From Phycisphaerae bacterium (GTDB lineage Bacteria; Planctomycetota; Phycisphaerae; UBA1845), in the NCBI GenBank assembly GCA_029260195.1, contig JAJDDS010000153.1, positions 1 through 6,755 of the forward strand: 6,755 bases of DNA. Direction: 5' to 3'. Under the pieces are notes generated by a model that did no database searches, was not told the DNA's origin, and saw nothing but the letters and a program-made list of their open reading frames with translations. Position numbers and translations under genes: made by a program. Shown in pieces: positions 1 to 5,853 of the stretch; position 1 is the first letter of the stretch; the number at the start of each line of letters is the position of its first letter.

Positions 1-534
1 CGGCGCATCGACGGGATCGAAGCCACCCCGGACTACGTCACGCCCCTCCAGGAGTACCTCTACGACAACATCTACCTCGGCGACGCCGTCGAGGTCATCG
101 ATCGTCTCGCCCAATATGACGTCGTGTTCATGGCCGATGTCCTCGAACACTTCGACAAAGATGCCGGACAAACGCTGCTCGACAAACTCTACGAACACGC
201 CGAACAGTCCCTCATCCTCACCTTCCCCCAAAACTGCGAAAGCAGGGAAGGAACGCGATCCAACCCGTTCGAAGCGCACCGAAGCCGGTGGTCCCGAAAG
301 GACTTCAGCCGGTTTCCGCAGGTCGGATACACCGTGATCGAAGGGACGGCCGCCGTCGTTGCCCTGACCAAACCCCCGAATCGGACCCCCGCCATGAGCC
401 CGTCATTCGCCGGCCGCGACCGCTGCGGCTGGAAGCGTGTCGCCGGAAAGGCACTCGTCGGCGCACTGGGGCGGCACAACGCATCCCGCCTGGTCAGCGC
501 GATCTTCGGAGAGTCCATCCGCCTCAGATCCTAA
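1..534 (+). CDS. Class I SAM-dependent methyltransferase, 5'-truncated by the window edge
   Basis: The reading frame is open from the first base and ends at TAA 532-534, leaving 177 visible residues. They fit the second half of a Rossmann-fold methyltransferase. 'DGIEA' (residues 4-8) looks like the end of strand 2, whose acidic residue binds the SAM ribose. 'LGD' (26-28) fits strand 3. 'YDVVFMADVLEHF' (39-51) is the characteristic strand-4 motif, and 'SLILTFPQ' (70-77) fits strand 5. A 'H..RWSRKDF' segment (about 92-101) followed by 'GYTVIEG' is common near the end of such enzymes. The glycine-rich motif I lies upstream of the window. A roughly 60-residue basic C-terminal extension carries no motif I recognise. 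The DVLEH type is frequent among small-molecule and sugar or lipid methyltransferases, so the substrate cannot be assigned. The next gene converges on it. Confidence 0.8.
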   Translation, partial: RRIDGIEATPDYVTPLQEYLYDNIYLGDAVEVIDRLAQYDVVFMADVLEHFDKDAGQTLLDKLYEHAEQSLILTFPQNCESREGTRSNPFEAHRSRWSRKDFSRFPQVGYTVIEGTAAVVALTKPPNRTPAMSPSFAGRDRCGWKRVAGKALVGALGRHNASRLVSAIFGESIRLRS

Positions 535-641
535 CCTCCACCGCGATACGCCCGCGCCCCGCTCCACCCAGCGACGAATGCCCCCTAACGCCCATGCCAT
601 GGTCCGTTACCCGGTGGCGTCAGCGCCGGCGACGGAAAATG

Positions 642-662
642 GAGGAGGCCGAGCGCCTCCTC
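642..662. terminator. Candidate bidirectional hairpin between convergent genes
   Basis: A perfect 8-bp stem, GAGGAGGC (642-649) and GCCTCCTC (655-662), encloses a 5-nt loop. It lies in the 192-bp gap between the end of the methyltransferase (534) and the end of the convergent secreted-protein gene (727). The position suits a shared terminator. Neither strand has a T-tract directly after the stem, so a classical intrinsic terminator is not shown. Nothing else in 535-726 is recognisable. Confidence 0.35.
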
Positions 663-726
663 AGCGCCCGGCCTCCGCAGAAACCGATCAATTGGCGTTA
701 CCGCTCGATCTCAACGACGCGCGATC

Positions 727-3561
727 CTAGTCGTCAGAATCGGCGTCCGTATCGTTGTCCATCGCCAGACCGACGGGAATTGCCGTGGCCGTGGCGGTGT
801 TTCCGGCGGCGTCCGTGCACGTAACCGTCAACGTGACGTCGCCCTCCACCTCCAAACGGCCGTTTTCGATCTCGATCTCGCATCCACCTTCGTCCTCGGC
901 CTCGATTTCGACGAACTGCCCCGGCGTGACGGCCACGGAAACACCATTGCTGCAAGTCAGGACGGCGGACACGGTTGTTGCGGCGCAGCCCGCAGCCCCG
1001 GCGCAGTTATCCGAGCACGATGCCCCGACGGCGAAGATGCCCTCATCGTCGTCGTGGGTGCCGCTGCCTTCGACGTCCCCACCGCTGAGGAGAGTCAAAC
1101 CAGCGCTCGCCACCGGCGGCGTCGTGTCCTGAACCGTGATCACCTGCGTCGCGCCGCCCGCGTTGCCGCACGCATCAACGGACGTCCACGTCCTTGTCAA
1201 CGTGGCGCTCGCCAGGCAGGCGCCGGTCTGCGCCTCGCTGAACGACACGGTGGCGGCTGCGTCGCAGTTGTCGACCGCGGAGACGTTCGCCGCCGCGGGA
1301 ATCGCGTCACACTCCACGACCGTATCGGCCGGTACGCCCAGAAGACTCGGTGGCACACTGTCGCCCACCGAAACCAGTTGCGACTGCGTCGTAACGTTGT
1401 TACTCCCGTCCGTGGCAGTCCACGTCCGGGTGAGCGTGTATTGGTTCGCACACGCGCCGTCCACCCGGGTCTCCGCAAACGCCAGCGTCGGCGCGGGATC
1501 GCACGTGTCGCTGACCGTGGGGTTCGCCGCGGACGGGACCGCGTCGCACTCGACCGACGCGTTCGCCGGAACACCCGAGAGCGTCGGGGCGATCGAATCC
1601 ACGACCGAGATTATCTGATTGCACGTTGCCACGCCGCCGGCGCCATCGTCAGCCGTCCATGTGCGCGCGATCGTCTCGGTCCCACCGAGTCCGGGCACCA
1701 CCACGTCGCTGAAGGTTGTGGGTACGCTCGCACCGCTGCAACCGCCCGCCGCGGTGGCAGAACCGGTGACCCCCGGATCGGACGGCAATCCGCATTCGAC
1801 GGCTGCGTCCGCGGGACAGGTGATCGTCGTACTGCCGCCGCCGCCGCCGGAGACATGGGCCACGTAGACACCGACGTTGAAGGTGCTGAAGGCCGTGATG
1901 AACGCGACGTCGTTGTTGTCGTTGATCGAGCGGTAGTGCCCCGCACGGGTGTTGGAGCCGTCCCACATCATGAAGAACCGCTGACAGGGGAACCCAGCGC
2001 AACCGGAGCCCACGAACACGTCGCCCAGACCCACGGGAGCGGCTGGCGACGAGGTCGTCTCGTCCACAACGCGCTCCAGGTTCCCGGTGCAACTGTCGAA
2101 GAAGTACAATCCGAACGTGATGCCCGTGCCGGCCTCATTGATCGCGTAGGCTGTCAGGGCCATGTTCCCCGAGTTGTTGATCACAACGCTCTCGCCATCG
2201 CTTGGAATGTCGAAGGGCCCGAAACTGTTGAAAACCAACCCCGGTCGCCCCGGCGGAGCGGTGCTGCTGTTGGTGACGAATCCCACGGGGCCTCCTGTCA
2301 GGTCGGTGGAATAGAGTCCGCTACTGTTGGCGGGCACGTCGGTCAGGGCATCGAAGCCCAGTTGTCCGGAATCGTTAAGCGCCGTCATGCGAATGCCCGT
2401 GAAGTTGGAGCCCGGGCGTTGGGGAACGGTCAGCCCGCCTGCGTTATCGACGACGCCTGAGAGCGGACTACCCGGAACGTTGATGTCTCCGGTGACCAAG
2501 GCGTTGATGGCACCCGTCCCGCTCGAGAACGTGTGCTGGAACATGAACTGGCCGGAGTCATTGATATCATGGCCGTTGAAGCTGGCGAAGAGCGCGTGAC
2601 TGGCGCCGTCCGACAGAAGCACTGGCTGATAGCGCTTCGCGAGGGTCCTAATGCCGGCGCTGCCATCGACCGGGACCGCGAGAACGGCCCTCTGGGCAAC
2701 GAACGGCGTGGCTCCGATGTCGGCCCCGAAAACGACCATCCCGGCGTTGTTCAGCGCCGCGTGTCGATCCTGCTGGAGCCCATGGATGGTGATGCTCGGA
2801 TCCTGGTCGACCATCGTCATGCTCCCGGTGGCGTCCGCCAAGCGCACGAGAAGTCCACCAGCCACGGTAGTGCCGTAGATCCCTACATCCTGGTAGGTGT
2901 CGTCCGGGGCGTTGAACACGCCCATGAAGACGACCTGTCCGACGTCATTCAGCGATCCGAGCGTGAAGCGCCCAAAGACGCCACCGAAGGCAAAGCTGCC
3001 GAACGTGGTGCCCGGCCACCCAGGGACCGTGTCGGTGCTGTCGACGAGCTTGACGATGGGGCCGCCGGTCGTCGTCATCGCGTAGAATCCCGATCCGCTG
3101 CCGGTCGCGCTTCCGTATGTCGCGTAAAACAAAACGTCGCCACGGTCGTTGATCAACGGCGGCTTGAAATTAGTGAACTGCGTGGCCACCGACTGGCCTG
3201 GTACGGCAAACGTCGGATTGCCGCCGACGTCCGTCGTCGTGTCAGCCAAGACGATCAAGGGAAAGCCCGGTGACTTGGCGTACAGGCCAACGGCGGAGTT
3301 TGTGTTGAAGTTGCTGGGGTGGGAGCTTACCCCTCGGAACACGACCTCCCCGCTCGCATTGATGGACGGTCGGCTGAGAACGCCGTCCGTATACGAGAGG
3401 TGCTGAAAGGCTCGCCCGTTGAACACCACGTTCAGGGTCTCCCGGCCGGGCACGGGGTCGCCAGACCGTGCGATTTCCTCGAACGTGACGGTGATCGCCG
3501 CCGTGCTGGTCTGAACGGCCATGCCACACACGAGAATCCAGTAAAGTCCGATTCGGATCAT
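727..3561 (-). CDS. Secreted modular protein: eight NxxG (DUF7453-like) repeats, HYR-like Ig array, acidic tail
   Basis: A 944-residue exported protein. The start is ATG at 3561-3559, because GGAGGT lies 7 nt upstream and a signal peptide follows at once (residues 1-22, ending 'TSTAA'). The frame stays open upstream to 3846, but those 95 codons encode an Arg-rich, non-signal-like stretch. After the signal comes 'ARSGDPVPG', then eight repeats of the form [IL]-N-x-x-G-x-[VL]-x-F at residues 67, 137, 204, 270, 333, 395, 461 and 546. Six of the eight are followed 18-25 residues later by Gly-hydrophobic-Tyr. This matches planctomycete secreted proteins of the DUF7453 type, and a beta-propeller is a reasonable guess. 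A Ser/Gly linker (571-577) leads to three HYR-like Ig modules (about 577-659, 660-739, 740-817) with 'VEC', 'RTWT' and paired Cys. A fourth Cys-rich Ig-like module and an Asp-rich end (DNDTDADSDD) follow. I see no LPXTG, PEP-CTERM or transmembrane anchor. It is probably extracellular or periplasmic; an adhesive or structural role is inference only. Confidence 0.9.
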   Translation of the reverse strand: MIRIGLYWILVCGMAVQTSTAAITVTFEEIARSGDPVPGRETLNVVFNGRAFQHLSYTDGVLSRPSINASGEVVFRGVSSHPSNFNTNSAVGLYAKSPGFPLIVLADTTTDVGGNPTFAVPGQSVATQFTNFKPPLINDRGDVLFYATYGSATGSGSGFYAMTTTGGPIVKLVDSTDTVPGWPGTTFGSFAFGGVFGRFTLGSLNDVGQVVFMGVFNAPDDTYQDVGIYGTTVAGGLLVRLADATGSMTMVDQDPSITIHGLQQDRHAALNNAGMVVFGADIGATPFVAQRAVLAVPVDGSAGIRTLAKRYQPVLLSDGASHALFASFNGHDINDSGQFMFQHTFSSGTGAINALVTGDINVPGSPLSGVVDNAGGLTVPQRPGSNFTGIRMTALNDSGQLGFDALTDVPANSSGLYSTDLTGGPVGFVTNSSTAPPGRPGLVFNSFGPFDIPSDGESVVINNSGNMALTAYAINEAGTGITFGLYFFDSCTGNLERVVDETTSSPAAPVGLGDVFVGSGCAGFPCQRFFMMWDGSNTRAGHYRSINDNNDVAFITAFSTFNVGVYVAHVSGGGGGSTTITCPADAAVECGLPSDPGVTGSATAAGGCSGASVPTTFSDVVVPGLGGTETIARTWTADDGAGGVATCNQIISVVDSIAPTLSGVPANASVECDAVPSAANPTVSDTCDPAPTLAFAETRVDGACANQYTLTRTWTATDGSNNVTTQSQLVSVGDSVPPSLLGVPADTVVECDAIPAAANVSAVDNCDAAATVSFSEAQTGACLASATLTRTWTSVDACGNAGGATQVITVQDTTPPVASAGLTLLSGGDVEGSGTHDDDEGIFAVGASCSDNCAGAAGCAATTVSAVLTCSNGVSVAVTPGQFVEIEAEDEGGCEIEIENGRLEVEGDVTLTVTCTDAAGNTATATAIPVGLAMDNDTDADSDD
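1111..1833 (-). repeat. Three tandem HYR-like Ig modules within the secreted protein
   Basis: Residues 577-817 hold three consecutive modules of about 80 residues. Each opens with 'CPADAAVEC', 'GVPANASVEC' or 'GVPADTVVEC', continues to a 'T/DNC' or 'GGC' cysteine, has an [AT]-R-T-W-T strand (632-636, 711-715, 789-793), and ends in 'V.D...PP/APT' before the next module. Cysteines fall at 582, 590, 608 and 647; at 672, 687 and 704; and at 751, 766, 782 and 798. This is compatible with disulfides in an exported protein. Such modules usually act as rigid spacers or adhesion domains in surface proteins. Modules 2 and 3 are the closest to each other, suggesting internal duplication. Confidence 0.75.
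1894..3363 (-). repeat. Eight-fold N-x-x-G-x-[VL]-x-F repeat array within the secreted protein
   Basis: Eight copies were read directly from the translation: INASGEVVF, INDRGDVLF, LNDVGQVVF, LNNAGMVVF, INDSGQFMF, LNDSGQLGF, INNSGNMAL and INDNNDVAF. They begin at residues 67, 137, 204, 270, 333, 395, 461 and 546. Spacings are 70, 67, 66, 63, 62, 66 and 85 residues. The last copy is degenerate: Asn replaces the conserved Gly. A second motif (GLY, GFY, GIY, GLY, GLY, GVY) follows copies 1, 2, 3, 6, 7 and 8; copies 4 and 5 have divergent strands there. The period fits a beta-propeller blade, but that fold is inferred. Confidence 0.8.
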
Positions 3562-3568
3562 CGCATCC

Positions 3569-3574
3569 ACCTCC
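3569..3574 (-). promoter_or_regulatory. Shine-Dalgarno site of the secreted-protein gene
   Basis: GGAGGT on the minus strand lies 7 nt from the ATG at 3561. It is a near-ideal match to the anti-SD core. It decides the start against the upstream in-frame ATG at 3846 and places the signal peptide at the exact N-terminus. Confidence 0.85.
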
Positions 3575-3726
3575 AATTCAAAATGCCGGAAGTGCTCCCG
3601 CGGCGTCCCAGAGCGGTGGACGCCGACGCGACGTTCAACGTGAACGCCGAGAGCACTCTTGTACTTCGCAGGGCAACCGGTGCGGAACAATGTACGACGA
3701 TGTCTGTCAGAAGCTCTTCCGCCTGC

Positions 3727-3754
3727 AGAGTGCGAGAGCCCAGCCTCGCACTCT
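3727..3754. promoter_or_regulatory. Perfect 10-bp inverted repeat upstream of the secreted-protein gene
   Basis: AGAGTGCGAG (3727-3736) and CTCGCACTCT (3745-3754) are exact reverse complements around an 8-nt spacer. The repeat lies 166-193 bp upstream of the ATG at 3561 and about 340 bp before murI. It could be an operator dyad for a dimeric regulator, a hairpin in a long 5' leader, or a terminator. The lack of a T-run on either side argues against an intrinsic terminator. The function is unassigned. Confidence 0.5.
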
Positions 3755-4096
3755 CCTCCGCGTGCCAAGCTAGCAGCAAGTCCCGCTCGTTGCAACGTCG
3801 CCGGGCCATTGTTATTCCGAATCGCTCGCAGTCCTGGCCAAACCATGAAGTCCCGTCAATCTCGGGGCACATGAACCGGTCGCGGGCACCGACCCGGCGA
3901 ATCCCCGGCTTGCCGCACGTCCTCCTTCCCGGGATCTTCCGTGACCGCGCGAATTTCCCGTCCATCTTCGCTGCCTCCCACGAAATGAGGCACGCGATCG
4001 AGACCCTGGTGTTTTTGGCTGTCATTTCGGAACGCGGGCGTGTACCTTCCGCCGTGAAGCGGTCACCAGCGCCTCGCCGGGGCGAGCGGTGCCCGC

Positions 4097-4987
4097 GTGG
4101 CGCGGTCGCGGGTGGTGGAAGTGCGAGACGAACAACGTCCCATCGCGGTGTTTGATTCCGGGCTCGGCGGGCTGACGGTCGTGCGAGAGTTGCGTCGTCG
4201 GCTGCCGGGGGAGGACATCGTCTATTTCGGTGACACCGCACGCGTGCCCTACGGGACCAAGACCCGCGAGACCGTGACGCGGTTCACGCGGCAGGACTGC
4301 GCGTTCCTGCTGCGGCTGAACCCCCGGTGCATAGTGGCCGCCTGCAACACCGCCAGCGCCGTGTGCTTACCCACCCTGGCAAGCGAGCTCCCGGTTCCCG
4401 TGTTCGGTGTGGTGCAACCGGGAGCGGCGGCTGCGGTGAAAGCCGCCGGCGCGGAAGAGCTAATCGCGGTGATCGCCACCGAGGCGACGATCGCGTCGAA
4501 CGCGTACAAGAACGACATTTTCGCGCTGGATTCGCGGCGGGCGGTCGTGCAACTGGCATGCCCGTTGTTTGTCCCACTGGTGGAAGAGGGATTGGACGAA
4601 GCGAGCCCGATTGTTCGCCTGGTGATCGAGCGATACCTTGGAACGCTGAAACGTCTTACGCCCAGAGCCGTCGTCCTGGGGTGTACGCACTACCCGATGC
4701 TACGCGAGGCGCTCGCGTCGTTCTTCGGGACGGGCGTTCGACTCATCGATTCAGCCTCGTCGACGGCGGAGGCGGTTGAGGCCTCGCTGCGCGCTCAGGG
4801 CGCGTTGTCGGAGCAGGGCGGCGATGGTACCTTGCACTGCTATGTTAGCGACAACCCCCGCCGATTCCAGTCCGTCGGATCGCGATTCCTCGGCGAGTCT
4901 ATCGTCGACGTCGTCCGGGTCTGCCCGGAGGAGCTGGCAGACGCGCGACACGAACTTCGACAAGCGACTCCGCGTGTATCAGCCTAG
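4097..4987 (+). CDS. murI: Glutamate racemase
   Basis: Interconverts L- and D-glutamate without a cofactor in the cytoplasm, supplying D-Glu for the peptidoglycan stem peptide. All family hallmarks are visible: FDSGLGGLTV (19-28, with the Asp and Ser of the active site), PYGTK (51-55), ACNTAS (82-87, catalytic Cys83), CPLFVPLVEEG (155-165) and LGCTHYP (194-200, second catalytic Cys196 with His198). The length is 296 residues against about 265-285 for most family members; the surplus is at both ends. The start given is GTG 4097, but in-frame GTGs at 4112, 4115 and 4121 are possible. The last gives MRDEQRPIAVFDSG, closer to the usual distance to the DSG motif. No strong Shine-Dalgarno site separates them. 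The stop (TAG 4985-4987) overlaps the next gene by 14 nt. A murI gene supports a peptidoglycan wall. Confidence 0.97.
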   Translation: MARSRVVEVRDEQRPIAVFDSGLGGLTVVRELRRRLPGEDIVYFGDTARVPYGTKTRETVTRFTRQDCAFLLRLNPRCIVAACNTASAVCLPTLASELPVPVFGVVQPGAAAAVKAAGAEELIAVIATEATIASNAYKNDIFALDSRRAVVQLACPLFVPLVEEGLDEASPIVRLVIERYLGTLKRLTPRAVVLGCTHYPMLREALASFFGTGVRLIDSASSTAEAVEASLRAQGALSEQGGDGTLHCYVSDNPRRFQSVGSRFLGESIVDVVRVCPEELADARHELRQATPRVSA

Positions 4988-5807
4988 AAGCAACCTCATC
5001 GTCGCGATTGTTACGGTCGGAGTCATCCTGGCAGCCGCGGTCTCCGTAGGTTGCTCGAGACGTCCGATTCAGAAAAGTTCGTGGATGGTGACCGAGCGGG
5101 ACGCAGCCCGTTACGTTCAGCGGGCGCTGGAGGCGGAGCGGGCCGACGACCGCCGTGACGCCATCACTCAGGTCCGGCGCACGCGATTCGCGAATCACGA
5201 GACTGTGGTTCGCGCGTGTTACCTGATCGCACGGTCCGACCCGAGCGCGGGCGTGCGGACGGTCGCCGTGCGCGCGGTGGCTGAGTCGATGGCGGCGGAG
5301 GCTGCACAAACGCTGCTGGAAATACTGAATCCCGAACGCGGCGATGGCGGTGACGGTCGTGTATCGGTTGAAGCGCTGCGGGGGCTCTATTTCCTGCGAC
5401 GCAACGACGCCGTCGATGAGACGTTGTACCCCACCATCGTGTCGACTGCGTCACGGCGCGTGACGGAGGACCCGTCACGCGACGTTCGGATCGCAGCCGC
5501 CCGGGTGTTGGGCGCGTACGCGAAATCCGAGGCGTTGAACGCATTGATCCAGGCATTGGACGACGATGATTTCGGCGTCGAATACCATGCGGAGCGATCC
5601 CTGACGCGCCTGACCGGTGTGGAGCACAACCACGACGCGCGGGCGTGGCGGCGCTGGTTCGCGATGACCGACGCACCGTTCGCCCGGCGTGGGCGGTTGG
5701 ATGCGACGCTGGAACCAGCCGTGCGCCTGAACTGGTGGCAACGCGTGTCTGCCTCGGTGCGACGGAGCATCGCGGGGTTCGGGTCCAAACAAGGGGATGT
5801 CGAGTAG
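4974..5807 (+). CDS. HEAT-repeat lipoprotein
   Basis: A 277-residue protein with a lipoprotein signal: a short basic start (MYQPRSN), a hydrophobic stretch (about 8-24) and the lipobox VSVGC with acceptor Cys27, followed by SRRP. The rest is helical with HEAT-like repeats at about 55-75, 85-117, 127-160, 167-195 and 200-214. The clearest are 'PSAGVRTVAVRAVAES' and 'PSRDVRIAAARVLGAYA', typical Asp/Arg-containing repeat turns. 'RLTGVEHNHDARAWRRWFA' (212-230) is an ending common in planctomycete HEAT proteins. GTG 4974 is chosen because it puts the signal at the N-terminus. The frame stays open upstream to ATG 4776, but those residues are the murI shadow. It overlaps murI by 14 nt with no clear SD, so translational coupling is likely. 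It is probably a membrane-anchored protein-binding scaffold; the partner is unknown. Confidence 0.85.
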   Translation: MYQPRSNLIVAIVTVGVILAAAVSVGCSRRPIQKSSWMVTERDAARYVQRALEAERADDRRDAITQVRRTRFANHETVVRACYLIARSDPSAGVRTVAVRAVAESMAAEAAQTLLEILNPERGDGGDGRVSVEALRGLYFLRRNDAVDETLYPTIVSTASRRVTEDPSRDVRIAAARVLGAYAKSEALNALIQALDDDDFGVEYHAERSLTRLTGVEHNHDARAWRRWFAMTDAPFARRGRLDATLEPAVRLNWWQRVSASVRRSIAGFGSKQGDVE

Positions 5808-5853
5808 GGCGGCGCCGGGATGCGGTCGACAGCAAGATGGGAGCCAAGCGTTC

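Larger units (their letters stand above)
3562..4096. other. Divergent intergenic region, no convincing gene
   Basis: These 535 bp separate the start of the secreted-protein gene (minus) from murI (plus) and should hold both promoters. Open frames cross it on both strands, but their translations are Arg/Ser/Pro-rich, lack RBS support and match nothing I recognise. A weak sigma70-like candidate for the minus gene is TTGCAA (3795-3790), a 17-nt spacer and TAGCTT (3772-3767), with only partial consensus matches. No equally good candidate was found for murI. A perfect 10-bp inverted repeat (3727-3754) is the clearest element. A 5-bp stem, CTCGC/GCGAG (4073-4077 and 4082-4086), sits 10 nt before the murI GTG. 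No tRNA or known riboswitch was recognised. Confidence 0.6.

Noticed and set aside
616..627. Second small hairpin (GGCG/CGCC with a 4-nt loop) after the methyltransferase
   Set aside because: A 4-bp stem is expected by chance in GC-rich DNA and there is no T-tract.
1834..1848. Five tandem GCC triplets resembling a microsatellite
   Set aside because: They encode the Gly run of the linker between the repeat domain and the Ig array, so protein function explains them. The tract is short.
1054..2460. 468-codon plus-strand open frame antisense to the secreted-protein gene
   Set aside because: Its translation is dominated by Arg, Gly and His with no recognisable motif. It is the GC-bias shadow of the minus-strand gene, whose repeats and domains are clear.
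3562..3846. In-frame 95-codon N-terminal extension of the secreted protein to an ATG at 3846
   Set aside because: The extension is Arg-rich, would bury the signal peptide, and lacks an SD. The ATG at 3561 has GGAGGT at good spacing and begins a signal sequence.
3558..4241. 227-codon minus-strand open frame over the intergenic region and the murI start
   Set aside because: It overlaps the conserved DSGLGG region of murI, ends at the start of the secreted-protein gene in another frame, and has no recognisable features. A short real peptide within it cannot be fully excluded.
4776..4973. Upstream extension of the HEAT lipoprotein to an ATG at 4776
   Set aside because: It lies inside the murI coding region in another frame, and would put 66 low-complexity residues before a clear lipoprotein signal.
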